From: Ectothiorhodospiraceae bacterium
GTDB taxonomy: Bacteria > Pseudomonadota > Gammaproteobacteria > Nitrococcales > Aquisalimonadaceae
Reading direction: 5' to 3'
Length of the DNA stretch: 40,686 bases
NCBI GenBank assembly: GCA_020831845.1
Contig: JAFIFV010000124.1
Location: 1-40,686, forward strand
A program made the translations under genes and the position numbers. Within the stretch, counting starts at the first letter, position 1; each line of letters opens with the position of its first letter. The notes beneath the pieces are model-generated. The model was not told where the DNA came from, ran no database searches, and saw nothing but the letters and a program-made list of their open reading frames with translations. This document shows, piece after piece, positions 30,241 to 38,542 of this stretch.

Positions 30241-31868
30241 GCACGGCGCCCATCCGCCCCCGACTGATGAGCATGCGCACGCGCGACGGCGTGCGGCTGG
30301 ATGCCGATGTCTATTACCCCGAAGGGAACGGCCCGTTCCCGGTGCTGCTGATGCGCCAGCCCTATGGCCGCCGTATCGCCTCCACGGTGACGTATGCGCA
30401 CCCCTCCTGGTACGCCGCGCACGGCTATCTGGTGGTGATTCAGGATGTGCGTGGCCGCGGCAGCTCGGAAGGGGTGTTCGAGCCCTTCGTCAACGAGCGG
30501 GATGACGGCGAGGATACCCTGGAGTGGGTGGCCGGCCTGCCCGGCAGCAGCGGCAAGGTGGGCATGTACGGCTTTTCCTACCACGGCGTGGCCCAGCTTC
30601 TGGCGGCCGCCACCAGGCATCCTGCGCTGGTGACAATCTGTCCGGGCATGGCCGGTTTCCACCTGTTCCACGACTGGGCCTACGAGGGTGGTGCGTTCCG
30701 CCTGTACAACAGCATGACCTGGGCCGCCCAACTGGGGGCGGAGACGGCGCGTCGGGAGGGCGACAATGCGCTGTACGCCCGGCGCTATCGTATCGGCCAC
30801 GGCCCGTCCGCCGAGGAGCTGATCGATCCCGCGGGCCCGGTTCGGGAGCAGTTGCGCGGTACGTTCTATGACGACTGGATCGATTCCCCTGCCGACAGCG
30901 ACTACTGGGCCTTGCGCTCCCCCGGTCTGCAACTGGAAGGGATCTCGCTGCCCAGCCTGCACATCGGCGGTTGGTACGACAGTTTCCTGACCGGCACGCT
31001 GGACAGCTACGCGCATTTCAGCAAGGGCCCGGCCCCCTGCCGTCTCATCGTGGGCCCCTGGGGGCATCTGCCCTGGACGGCGGCGGTGGGCGAACGCTGG
31101 TTCGGGGATGAGGCCCAGTCGGCGGTCGACGTGCTGCAACTGCGCTGGTTCGATCACTTCCTGAAAGGCAACGAGACCGGTGTGCTGGACGAGGCCCCGG
31201 TGCAGCTCTACGACCTGCGCGCCGGAATCTGGCGCGACTCGGACAGCTACGCGGAACAGGCCACCAGTCGCTGGCACCTGGACAGCATCGGCAGCGCCAA
31301 CATCGATCTGGCCGCGGGCCGTCTGGCCCCGGAACCGGTGGCCGACGGCGAGGTGGACACGCTGGTGTCCGATCCCTGGCGGCCCGTCCCAACGCTGGGC
31401 GGGCACCTTGCCCCCTCCGTGGGCATCTGCGACCGCACCGCACTGGATGCCCGCCCCGACGTGCTCACCTACACCAGCGAACCCCTGGCCGACGAACTTC
31501 AGTTGCTGGGGCCGGTTTCGGCCGTGCTGGCCTGCGAGGCCGATACGGACAGTTTCGATCTGTGCGCCGTGCTCTGCGTGGTGGGCACCGACGGCCGGGT
31601 GCAGAACCTGACACAGGGATACCTGCGCGCCACTGGTGCGGGCCCGCACCGGATCAGCCTGCGCGGGACCTGTGCCCGCATTGCGCCGGGCGAGCGGCTG
31701 CGGCTGAGCGTGAGCGGCGCCTGCTATCCGGCCTATGCACTGAACGACGGCAGCGGCCGCCCCCAGGGGCAGATCCGCGCCACGGACTACCCGGTGATCA
31801 CGATACGCATGCAGGCCGCCGACTCATGGCTTTCGCTGCCGTGTGCGGCAACGACCGATTCAGCTTGA
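30237..31868 (+). CDS. CocE/NonD family hydrolase
   Basis: A 543-residue hydrolase of the X-Pro dipeptidyl-peptidase S15 type. The N-terminal alpha/beta domain has DGVRLDADVYYPEGNGPFPVLLMRQPYG (about 18-45), VIQDVRGRGSSEG (about 67-79) and the nucleophile Ser114 in GMYGFSYHG. Then LHIGGWYDSF (catalytic Asp region) and GPWGHLPW (catalytic His) about residues 240-280, followed by the C-terminal jelly-roll (PLADELQLLGPVSAVLACEADTDSFDL). Relatives hydrolyse esters (cocaine esterase), glutaryl-acyl bonds or peptides. It overlaps the cupin gene by 4 bp and is followed, after 50 bp, by an ABC ATPase with a GTG start. Physiological ester or amide unknown. Confidence 0.92.
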   Translation: MSTAPIRPRLMSMRTRDGVRLDADVYYPEGNGPFPVLLMRQPYGRRIASTVTYAHPSWYAAHGYLVVIQDVRGRGSSEGVFEPFVNERDDGEDTLEWVAGLPGSSGKVGMYGFSYHGVAQLLAAATRHPALVTICPGMAGFHLFHDWAYEGGAFRLYNSMTWAAQLGAETARREGDNALYARRYRIGHGPSAEELIDPAGPVREQLRGTFYDDWIDSPADSDYWALRSPGLQLEGISLPSLHIGGWYDSFLTGTLDSYAHFSKGPAPCRLIVGPWGHLPWTAAVGERWFGDEAQSAVDVLQLRWFDHFLKGNETGVLDEAPVQLYDLRAGIWRDSDSYAEQATSRWHLDSIGSANIDLAAGRLAPEPVADGEVDTLVSDPWRPVPTLGGHLAPSVGICDRTALDARPDVLTYTSEPLADELQLLGPVSAVLACEADTDSFDLCAVLCVVGTDGRVQNLTQGYLRATGAGPHRISLRGTCARIAPGERLRLSVSGACYPAYALNDGSGRPQGQIRATDYPVITIRMQAADSWLSLPCAATTDSA

Positions 31869-31918
31869 ACCAGCCAACCGCGTACAGCGGTCCGGGCACC
31901 GTTAGTGGAGACAGGACA

Positions 31919-32803
31919 GTGACACAACCTCCCGCAACGCCTCTGAAACAGGTGCATCCGGCCAGACCGTCGCCGGATGCGGCAGTCACCGATGGCCGTA
32001 CCGAGACCATGGGATCCCGCCCGGTGGTGCAGGTGTCCGGCGTGGACAAGGTCTACGCCAACGGCACGGTCGCCCTGCAGGGCGCCGATCTCACCGTGAA
32101 ACAGGGCGAATTCGTCAGTCTTCTCGGCCCATCCGGCTGCGGCAAGAGCACCTTGCTGCGCATCATCGCCGGCATGGGCGAGGCGACTCGCGGCACCGTC
32201 AAATGGTGGGAACAGGATTACAAGGTGGTGGGCGACAAGGGACGCAAGCTGGCCTTCGTGTTCCAGAACGCCACGCTGATGCCCTGGGCGCGGGTGCGCA
32301 AGAACGTGCGCCTGCCGCTGGACCTGGAGGGCACCGCCAAGCGGCCCGAGTCCCAGCAGAAGATCGACGAGGCCCTGGAGATGGTGGGCCTGCAGGGCTT
32401 TGAAACCGCCTTTCCGCGGGAACTCTCCGGCGGCATGCAGATGCGCGCTTCCATTGCCCGCGCAATGGTCACAGAACCGAACCTGCTGCTGATGGACGAG
32501 CCCTTCGGCGCGCTGGACGAAATGACCCGCAACAAGCTCAACGACGATGTGTTGCGGCTCTGGCAGGCCAAGGACTGGACCGTGGTGTTCGTGACCCACA
32601 GCGTGTACGAGGCGGTGTATCTCTCCAACCGCGTGGTGGTCATGGCTGCTCGGCCCGGGCGCATTGTCGAGGATGTCGCCATCGACCAGCCGTACCCCCG
32701 CAGCAGCGATTTCCGCGTATCCACCGAGTTTGCCGGCTACTGCCGGCGCGTATCCCAGGCGCTGGAGCGCGCCAGCCAGATGGGCGAGGAGGTCGCGTCA
32801 TGA
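31919..32803 (+). CDS. ABC transporter ATP-binding protein (SsuB/TauB/nitrate type)
   Basis: A 294-residue ATPase with Walker A GPSGCGKST (about 71-79), Q-loop VFQNATLMPWARVRKNV, signature LSGGMQMRASIARA, Walker B LLLMDEPFGALDE and the switch His in VFVTHSVYEAV. It belongs to the taurine/sulfonate/nitrate subfamily, matching the NMT1-type binding proteins. I choose GTG 31919, which has GGAG eight bases upstream; an ATG at 32009 would start just before PVVQVSGVDKVY and is also possible. The N-terminal 30 residues are unstructured. Its stop overlaps the permease start by 4 bp. No other ABC pair is in the window, so it probably serves both binding proteins (18194 and 36760). Confidence 0.92.
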   Translation: MTQPPATPLKQVHPARPSPDAAVTDGRTETMGSRPVVQVSGVDKVYANGTVALQGADLTVKQGEFVSLLGPSGCGKSTLLRIIAGMGEATRGTVKWWEQDYKVVGDKGRKLAFVFQNATLMPWARVRKNVRLPLDLEGTAKRPESQQKIDEALEMVGLQGFETAFPRELSGGMQMRASIARAMVTEPNLLLMDEPFGALDEMTRNKLNDDVLRLWQAKDWTVVFVTHSVYEAVYLSNRVVVMAARPGRIVEDVAIDQPYPRSSDFRVSTEFAGYCRRVSQALERASQMGEEVAS

Positions 32804-33603
32804 AACTGCCCCTGATCAGCAATGAACGTTTCGTCCAGATCGCGGCGCCCATCGCCGTGGGCCTGCTGTTCCTGGTCGCCTGGGAGGTGACCGTGGTGGC
32901 GATGGAGATGCCGCGCTACCTCCTGCCTGGCCCATCCGCCATCTTCCAGTCATTGGTCAACGACTGGAACACGCTGTTCCGGGGGCTGTTGATGACACTG
33001 AAGGTAACGTTGATGGCCTTCGGCATCGCGCTGGTGCTGGGTGTGGCTGCCTCGCTGCTGTTCGTGCAGAGCAAGTGGATCGAGGTCAGCCTGTTCCCAT
33101 ACGCGGTGCTGATGCAGGTGACGCCGATCGTGGCCATTGCCCCGCTGATCATCATCTGGGTGGACGACACCACCTGGGCGCTGACCATCTGCGCGGTGAT
33201 CATCGCCATATTCCCGATCATCTCCAACACCACGCTGGGGCTGCGCAGCGTGGATCCGAATCTGCTCAGCATGTTCCGCATGTACCGCAGCAGCCGTTGG
33301 CAGGAGCTGACCCGGCTGCGCATCCCCAGCGCACTGCCGTACTTCTTCGGCGGCTTGCGCATCAGCAGCGGGCTGGCGCTGATCGGCGCCGTGGTGGCGG
33401 AGTTCGTCGCCGGCACCGGCGGCGCCCGCGCGGGACTGGCCTACCTGATCCTGCAGTCCGGCTACAACCTGCAGATCCCGCGCATGTTCGCGGCACTGGC
33501 CCTGATCACCCTCACCGGTATTGCGCTGTTCGCGCTGATGGTCTGGCTGTCCGACCTGGCGCTGCGCAACTGGCATGAAAGCGCACTGCGCGTGGAGCAC
33601 TAG
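32800..33603 (+). CDS. ABC transporter permease (SsuC/TauC type)
   Basis: A 267-residue inner-membrane permease of the BPD_transp_1 family with about six helices: IAAPIAVGLLFLVAWEVTVVAM, LLMTLKVTLMAFGIALVLGVAASLLFV, YAVLMQVTPIVAIAPLIIIWV, and WALTICAVIIAIFPIISNTTLGL, then the EAA-type loop RSSRWQELTRLRIPSALPYFFGGLRISSGLALIGAVVAEF. It forms the channel with two copies and the upstream ATPase. Its ATG overlaps the ATPase stop (ATGA). The following FAD-oxidase starts one base after its stop codon. Heterocycle import is inferred from the operon. Confidence 0.93.
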   Translation: MKLPLISNERFVQIAAPIAVGLLFLVAWEVTVVAMEMPRYLLPGPSAIFQSLVNDWNTLFRGLLMTLKVTLMAFGIALVLGVAASLLFVQSKWIEVSLFPYAVLMQVTPIVAIAPLIIIWVDDTTWALTICAVIIAIFPIISNTTLGLRSVDPNLLSMFRMYRSSRWQELTRLRIPSALPYFFGGLRISSGLALIGAVVAEFVAGTGGARAGLAYLILQSGYNLQIPRMFAALALITLTGIALFALMVWLSDLALRNWHESALRVEH

Positions 33604-34956
33604 ATGACGGACGAGAAAGGCATCAAACGTATACAGGATGATCTGGCCGGCCTGGATTTCATCACCGACCCGGGTCAACTGGAACGCTTCTCCCGGGATT
33701 TCGCCTGGTTCAGCCCGGTGCTGGTGAAGGCCTTGGCGGACAAGCGCGCCCAGGCCGTGGTCCGGCCCCGGGATGAGGAAGAGGTGAAGCGGGTTATCTC
33801 ATCCTGCGTGCGCCACCAGGTGCCGCTGACCCTGCGCGGCAGCGGTACCGGCAACTACGGCCAGAGCACGCCGCTGCACGGCGGTGTGGTTATGGACATG
33901 GGTCGACTGGACGCCGTGCGCTGGATCGAAGGCGCCGTGGCCCGGGTGCAGGCCGGTGCGCGCCTGGTCAATATCGACAAGGAAGCCAAGCCCAAGGGCT
34001 GGGAGCTGCGGCTGCTGCCGTCCACCTACCGGCTGGCCACCGCCGGCGGCTTCTACTGTGGTGGCTTCGGCGGCGTCGGCTCCATCACCTACGGCTCCAT
34101 TGGCGATCCGGGCAATGTGCTGGGCGTGCGCGCCCTGAGCATGGAAGCCGAGCCGCGTGTGGTGGAATTGCGCGGAGGCGAGGCGCGGGATCTCTACCAT
34201 GCCTATGGCGTCAACGGTGTGATCACCGAGCTGGAGTTCGCGCTGGCCCCGGCCTACGACTGGCACGAGGCGCTGCTGAGTTTCCCGGATTTCATGACAG
34301 CCGTCCGTTTTGCTCAGACCCTGGGCAAGGCCAGCGGCATCATCAAGAAACTGCTCACGGTGCTGGCGGACCCGCTGCCGCAGATGTGCGGGCTGGACAA
34401 GTCCGTGCCGCCTGGCCAGACGGCCGTGATCGCCATTGTCACCGCCACCGGGGCGGAGGCGTTGCGTGAACTGTGCGGGGCGCATGACGGTACGGTGGTG
34501 CTGGAACAGGACCACGCCCAGGTCTACGGCACGCCGAAAACGCTGATCGAGCACACCTGGAACCACACCACGCTGCACATCCTGAAGAAGGACAAGGGCA
34601 TCACCTACCTGCAGAGCGGCTTCCGGCCCTGGGAGAACGTGGAGAAGGTGGAGGAGATGTACCGGCATTTCGGCAACGAGGTGATGATGCACCTGGAATT
34701 CCTGCGCGCCGATGGTGCGCTGACCTGCAGTGGGCTGCAGGTGATCCGCTACAGCACCGAGGAGCGGCTGAACGAGATCATCCAGTATCACCGGGACAAC
34801 GGCGTGCACGTTGCCAATCCGCACACCTACCTGCTGGAGGACGGCAACAAGGGCGAATCCGACCCGCGCCAGGTGGCGATGAAACGCTGGCTGGATCCGC
34901 AGGGACTGTTGAACCCCGGCAAGATGCAGGCCTGGGATGACGAGGCGGCGGCATGA
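33604..34956 (+). CDS. FAD-linked oxidase (GlcD/vanillyl-alcohol-oxidase type)
   Basis: A 450-residue flavoprotein of the FAD_binding_4 fold: PRDEEEVKRVISSCVRHQVPLTLRGSGTGNYGQSTPLHGGVVMDMGRLD (about 58-106, the PP-loop region binding FAD), then TYRLATAGGFYCGGFGGVGSITYGSIGDPGNVLGVRAL (about 141-178), typical of D-lactate dehydrogenase/GlcD-like oxidoreductases. The C-terminal part (PHTYLLEDGNKGESDPRQVAMKRWLDPQGLLNPGKM) binds the isoalloxazine end. It would oxidise a hydroxy acid, alcohol or amine, possibly with quinone as acceptor. It starts one base after the permease stop, and its stop overlaps the creatininase-family gene (ATGA). Substrate unknown. Confidence 0.92.
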   Translation: MTDEKGIKRIQDDLAGLDFITDPGQLERFSRDFAWFSPVLVKALADKRAQAVVRPRDEEEVKRVISSCVRHQVPLTLRGSGTGNYGQSTPLHGGVVMDMGRLDAVRWIEGAVARVQAGARLVNIDKEAKPKGWELRLLPSTYRLATAGGFYCGGFGGVGSITYGSIGDPGNVLGVRALSMEAEPRVVELRGGEARDLYHAYGVNGVITELEFALAPAYDWHEALLSFPDFMTAVRFAQTLGKASGIIKKLLTVLADPLPQMCGLDKSVPPGQTAVIAIVTATGAEALRELCGAHDGTVVLEQDHAQVYGTPKTLIEHTWNHTTLHILKKDKGITYLQSGFRPWENVEKVEEMYRHFGNEVMMHLEFLRADGALTCSGLQVIRYSTEERLNEIIQYHRDNGVHVANPHTYLLEDGNKGESDPRQVAMKRWLDPQGLLNPGKMQAWDDEAAA

Positions 34957-35765
34957 GTCAGATGCACGGATCGGTACCGCCGGAGCGTTTCCTTCCCTAT
35001 CTCACCGCACCGGCCATCGAGGCGTTGCCGGACAAGGAGAACACGGTCATCGTGCTGCCGATCGGCGCCATCGAGCAGCATGGGCCGCACCTGCCCATCT
35101 GCACCGACACCGCCATCGCCACCGAGGTGACGGCGCAGGCGCTGGCCAAGCTGGATCCGGCCATTCCCGCCTACGCGCTGCCGCCGGTGTGGTGCGGCAA
35201 ATCCAACGAGCACGCCCGCTTCTCCGGCACCGTGATCCTGCGCGCGGAAACACTGATGGCGCTGCTGCGCGACATCGGCGCCAGTGTGTACCGCATGGGC
35301 TTCCGCAAGCTGGCGCTGGTGAACGGCCATGGCGGCCAGCCGCAGGTGCTGGAGATCGTCGCCCGGGACCTGCGCGAGGAGTATCCGGACTTCTGTATTT
35401 TCCCGGTGTTCAGCTGGGCGGTGCCCAACTGCTCCAATGACTTCCTCTCCGCACAGGAGCGGGAGCACGGGCTGCATGCCGGCCGCGCGGAAACCAGCCT
35501 GATGATGGCGCTGACCCCCGATGCCGTGCACCCCGAGCTGGCGGTGGGCGAGTACCCGCCGGATTCCGGCTGGCTGCTCACCCCGGAGGGCGGCTTCCGT
35601 TTCGCCTGGCTGGCGCATGACCTCTCCCGCAGCGGTGTGATCGGCAACCCCGACGGTGCCACCCGGGAGGAAGGGGAGCAGGTACTGGCTTCCCTGGTGG
35701 ACGGCTGGGTGCAGGCGTTGACGGAAATCCACCATTTCCGCATGCCGCTGGAACGGGAGAGCTGA
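34953..35765 (+). CDS. Creatininase-family amidohydrolase
   Basis: A 270-residue metallohydrolase of the creatininase family (PF02633): VLPIGAIEQHGPHLPICTDTAIATEVT (about 35-60) with Glu41, His43 and Asp52 as metal ligands, then KLALVNGHGGQPQVLEIVARDLREEY (about 117-142) and the Glu/Asp ligand in HAGRAETSLMMALTPDAV (about 174-190). Members hydrolyse cyclic amides or formamides: creatininase, FAPy deformylase (ArfB), mycofactocin MftE. Next to the isochorismatase-family gene this suggests stepwise opening of a heterocyclic amide ring. The ATG at 34953 overlaps the FAD-oxidase stop and its own stop overlaps the EamA gene (TGATG). Substrate is uncertain. Confidence 0.9.
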   Translation: MSQMHGSVPPERFLPYLTAPAIEALPDKENTVIVLPIGAIEQHGPHLPICTDTAIATEVTAQALAKLDPAIPAYALPPVWCGKSNEHARFSGTVILRAETLMALLRDIGASVYRMGFRKLALVNGHGGQPQVLEIVARDLREEYPDFCIFPVFSWAVPNCSNDFLSAQEREHGLHAGRAETSLMMALTPDAVHPELAVGEYPPDSGWLLTPEGGFRFAWLAHDLSRSGVIGNPDGATREEGEQVLASLVDGWVQALTEIHHFRMPLERES

Positions 35766-36727
35766 TGGCTGTTCCCGCTGTGTCCGTGGGCAACAGCCAG
35801 TATGCCTTGCGCACGGGCTACCTGTTGCTGGCCTTCACCGCCATCACCTGGGGGCTGAACTTCCCGGTGCTGAAGCTGGGGCTGGACTACAGTCCGCCGC
35901 TGCTCTACACCGCGCTGCGGATGTTTCTGGGCATGCTGACCATGTTCGCTGTGGCCTACGCCATGGGCATCCTGCGATTGCCGGCAAAAGCCGACTTCCC
36001 GGTGGTCCTGTCCGTGGGGCTGTTGCAGAACATGGGGTTCATCGGCCTGGTGACTGCCGGTCTGCAGTTCCTGCCGGCCGGCCGCAGCGCCATCCTGGCC
36101 TATACCTCGCCCATCTGGGTGGTGCCGGCGGCGGCGCTGTTCCTGGGCGAGCGGTTGACGCCGGGGCGGCTGGTGGGCGTAGCGCTTGGCCTGCTTGGGC
36201 TGATGGCCATGTTCAATCCGCTGGCGTTGTCCTGGCAGGAGCCGGGGACGTTGATCGGCGCCGGCCTGATACTCAGTGCCACCTTCGTCTGGACGCTGGG
36301 GCTGGTGCACATTCGTCTCCACCATTGGCATGGCGATGTGCTCTCGCTGATGCCCTGGCAGTTGCTGACCTCGGTGGTGGTCATGGTGCCGCTGGCCCTG
36401 GCCTTGGAGAGCCCCGCTGCCATCGACTGGCAGCCGGCCTTCTACTGGAACGTGCTGTTCAGCGGCGCCATCGCTTCGGGCGTGTGCGTGGCCGCCCAGG
36501 TGGGGGCCATGCGTTCGCTGCCGGCGGTGAGCATGTCGCTGAGTTCCATGGCGGTGCCGGCGGTGGGCGTGCTGACGTCGATCTGGGTGCTGTCGGAGCG
36601 CCCCACGATTGCGGACATCACCGGTTTCGCCCTGATCGCCGCGGGCATTCTGGCCGTGGCCCTGAGCGACCGCCGTGCCGCCGTTGCCGCGGCGGAGCCG
36701 TCGGCGATACCGCCACCATCGCGCTGA
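35765..36727 (+). CDS. EamA/DMT family transporter
   Basis: A 320-residue inner-membrane carrier with about ten helices and two EamA repeats (about 15-145 and 160-300): LLLAFTAITWGLNFPVLKLGLDYSPPLLYTALRMFLGML, then FLPAGRSAILAYTSPIWVVPAAALFLGERLTPGRLVGVALGLLGLMAM, and a second repeat with SGVCVAAQVGAMRSLPAVSMSLSSMAVPAVGVLTSIWVLSERPTIADITGFALIAAGILAVAL. The family exports or imports amino acids, nucleosides and related metabolites. The start codon overlaps the creatininase-family stop. It may export a product of the pathway or ammonium-bearing metabolite; the cargo is unknown. Confidence 0.92.
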   Translation: MAVPAVSVGNSQYALRTGYLLLAFTAITWGLNFPVLKLGLDYSPPLLYTALRMFLGMLTMFAVAYAMGILRLPAKADFPVVLSVGLLQNMGFIGLVTAGLQFLPAGRSAILAYTSPIWVVPAAALFLGERLTPGRLVGVALGLLGLMAMFNPLALSWQEPGTLIGAGLILSATFVWTLGLVHIRLHHWHGDVLSLMPWQLLTSVVVMVPLALALESPAAIDWQPAFYWNVLFSGAIASGVCVAAQVGAMRSLPAVSMSLSSMAVPAVGVLTSIWVLSERPTIADITGFALIAAGILAVALSDRRAAVAAAEPSAIPPPSR

Positions 36728-36759
36728 ATTTCCCATCACCCTGCAGAGGACTGCAAACC

Positions 36760-37746
36760 ATGAAAGGTTTCAACAGTATGCTTGCCGGCTGCGTTCTGGT
36801 CGCCGGACTCGGCGCGGCGACCGTCGGCGCGGATGAACTGACGCCGGTCACCGTCTCCACCACCTGGTACGCCCAGGCCGAACACGGCGGGCTGTATGCC
36901 GCGAAGGCCCTGGGTATCTACGAGGAGTACGGCCTGGATGTGACCATCCGCATGGGCGGGCCGCAGGTGAACAACGTGCAGTTGCTGATGGCCGGCGCCA
37001 CCGATTTCAGCATGGGCTACAGCCTGCAGTCGCTGAGTGCGGTCAGGGAAGACATCCCGCTGGTTACCGTGGCCGCGTTTTTCCAGAAGGACCCGCAATC
37101 GCTGATGGTGCATGAGGGCGTCGGACACGACAGCGTGGAAGCGCTGAAGGGGAAAGCCATCCGCGTGCCCACGGCGGGGCGGGTGGCCTACTGGCCCTGG
37201 TTGCGGGCGGAGTACGGCTTCGAGGACGACCAGCTTCGCCCGTACGATTACACCATCGGGCCGTTCATCCACAACAAGGAGGCCATCCAGCAGGGCTATG
37301 TCACCAACGACGGCTTCTTCCTGGCGAGGGAAGGCGTGGAGGCCAAGAGCCTGCTGCTGGCGGACTACGGCTGGGGGGCCTATTCGGCCACCCTGGACAC
37401 CCGGCGGGAAACGGTGGAGCAGGACCCGGAACTGGTGCAGGCCATGGTGGCGGCCACGGCAAAGGGCTGGGAAGCCTATTTCGAGAACCCGGGGCCGGCC
37501 AACGAGCTGATCCTGGCCGACAACCCCGACATGGAAGAGGAGCTGATCGCCTACAGCATCGACAAGATGCAGGAAGAGGGCATCCTGCTCTCCGGCGACG
37601 CCGAGGGCGGCCAGTACGGCATCATGACCCGCGAACGCTGGGAGACCTTCTACCAGGACATGGTCGAGGCGGGCACTCTGCCGGCCGGGCTGGACTGGGA
37701 ACGGGCCTTTGACCTGCGTTTCATCGAGGCGGTGTACGCTGACTGA
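36760..37746 (+). CDS. ABC transporter substrate-binding protein, NMT1/THI5-like (copy 2)
   Basis: A 328-residue periplasmic binding protein: signal peptide about 1-24 (KGFNSMLAGCVLVAGLGAATVGA), then VTVSTTWYAQAEHGGLYAAKALGIYEEYGLDVTIRMGGPQVNNVQLLMAGATDFSMGY (about 29-86). It parallels copy 1 at 18194 throughout (WYAQAEHGG, GIYEEYGLDVTI, MGGPQVN, DFSMGY, WPWL+AEYGF, AYFENP/SYFENP), so the two arose by duplication. It is the last gene of the second operon, 32 bp after the EamA gene, with a weak AGAGGA before the ATG. It should deliver the same class of ligand to the ABC pair at 31919-33603, differing in detail. Confidence 0.92.
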   Translation: MKGFNSMLAGCVLVAGLGAATVGADELTPVTVSTTWYAQAEHGGLYAAKALGIYEEYGLDVTIRMGGPQVNNVQLLMAGATDFSMGYSLQSLSAVREDIPLVTVAAFFQKDPQSLMVHEGVGHDSVEALKGKAIRVPTAGRVAYWPWLRAEYGFEDDQLRPYDYTIGPFIHNKEAIQQGYVTNDGFFLAREGVEAKSLLLADYGWGAYSATLDTRRETVEQDPELVQAMVAATAKGWEAYFENPGPANELILADNPDMEEELIAYSIDKMQEEGILLSGDAEGGQYGIMTRERWETFYQDMVEAGTLPAGLDWERAFDLRFIEAVYAD

Positions 37747-37767
37747 GAGGCGGCGATGCTTCGGTGG

Positions 37768-37788
37768 CGGGGGTTGGCTCCTCCCCCG
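37768..37788 (+). terminator. Short stem-loop after the second operon
   Basis: CGGGGG (37768-37773) pairs with CCCCCG (37783-37788) around a 9-base loop, 21 bp after the binding-protein stop, between convergent transcription units. No T-run follows, so terminator function is only suggested. Confidence 0.3.
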
Positions 37789-37830
37789 GTACAAATACGG
37801 GCGCCGAGGGCGCACCGGGCCGGCGAGACT

Positions 37831-38445
37831 TCAGCGCGGCGGTGGCTCCGGTTCGGGAGGGATGCGGCCCAATTCACGATGATATTCCGTGGATTCTCGG
37901 TACTGCTCGGGATCTCCCTCGACCTGCCTGCCGACCGTTTCCCTGATGATGGGGAGGTAGGCATGGTCTTCGCCACAGTCTCGGCCGCACCAAGCCCTCC
38001 ACCAAACGCGTACGCGTCCATCCCCGGAGATGCCGACCATTAGATCGTGGGTATATTCGGGGGGCGGATGGTCCCTGTAGAAGGCGCGGACTCGCTTCTC
38101 CGTATCTTCCGGGAATGCCAGATCGATTTCGTAGAAGGTGAGAGTACGGTGGGAGAACCAGCGCGCGCTCATGGTTTGCGGGATTGCCCGCGGCCCCATG
38201 ATTGCAGTACCTCCGCGAATTGGAGGTTCCTCCCAAGAGATGTCTCCTCCAACGCCTCCTACAGGGGGCCCCCATGCATCATCGAACCGCAGCTCTTCCA
38301 CCCATGCGGGCCATCCATCGGGCCCGCCGCCGGTGATCACAGCATACGGATAGGGAGGTCCGGGATAGGAGGCGCAGCCGGCGAGCGCGGGCAGCAGCGC
38401 TAGCCACATTAGAAGGTGGAGTGGTCTCTTGCTTGTATTCCTCAT
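37831..38445 (-). CDS. DUF2931-like lipoprotein, tandem copy 1
   Basis: A 204-residue lipoprotein: signal peptide with lipobox LALLPALAGC (Cys about residue 23), then PYPYAVITGGGPDGWPAWVEELRF, ARWFSHRTLTFYEIDLAFPEDTEKRVRAFYRDHPPPEYTHDLMVGISGDGRVRVWWRAWCGRDCGEDHAYLPIIRETVG and a proline-rich end RIPPEPEPPPR. The W-F-S, L-P-E/F-P-E-D and V-G-I-S-G-D-G-R-V-x-x-W-W blocks resemble DUF2931 lipoproteins of unknown function. The ATG at 38445 gives 204 residues as in copies 2-4; the extension to 38523 lacks signal-peptide logic. Its middle is nearly identical to copy 3 but its C-terminus matches copy 2. Confidence 0.82.
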   Translation of the reverse strand: MRNTSKRPLHLLMWLALLPALAGCASYPGPPYPYAVITGGGPDGWPAWVEELRFDDAWGPPVGGVGGDISWEEPPIRGGTAIMGPRAIPQTMSARWFSHRTLTFYEIDLAFPEDTEKRVRAFYRDHPPPEYTHDLMVGISGDGRVRVWWRAWCGRDCGEDHAYLPIIRETVGRQVEGDPEQYRESTEYHRELGRIPPEPEPPPR

Positions 38446-38542
38446 CGTTCCGCCAGCTCCTGCGCTGACGCTTCTGCCTGGCTGTCCCTCCGCGTTCCAG
38501 GGGGTTGCATGAGTGTGCTCCAATGTCCGTTACAACGACGCC

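Noticed and set aside
31562..31918. Longer N-terminus for the ABC ATPase
   Set aside because: The frame is open upstream but runs through the CocE-type gene; the GTG at 31919 has a good ribosome-binding site.
33629..33634. GTATAC inside the FAD-oxidase gene
   Set aside because: It lies in coding sequence just after the start (KRIQDD) and has no second half-site 12 bp away; probably chance. The same holds for 40216-40221 in a lipoprotein gene.
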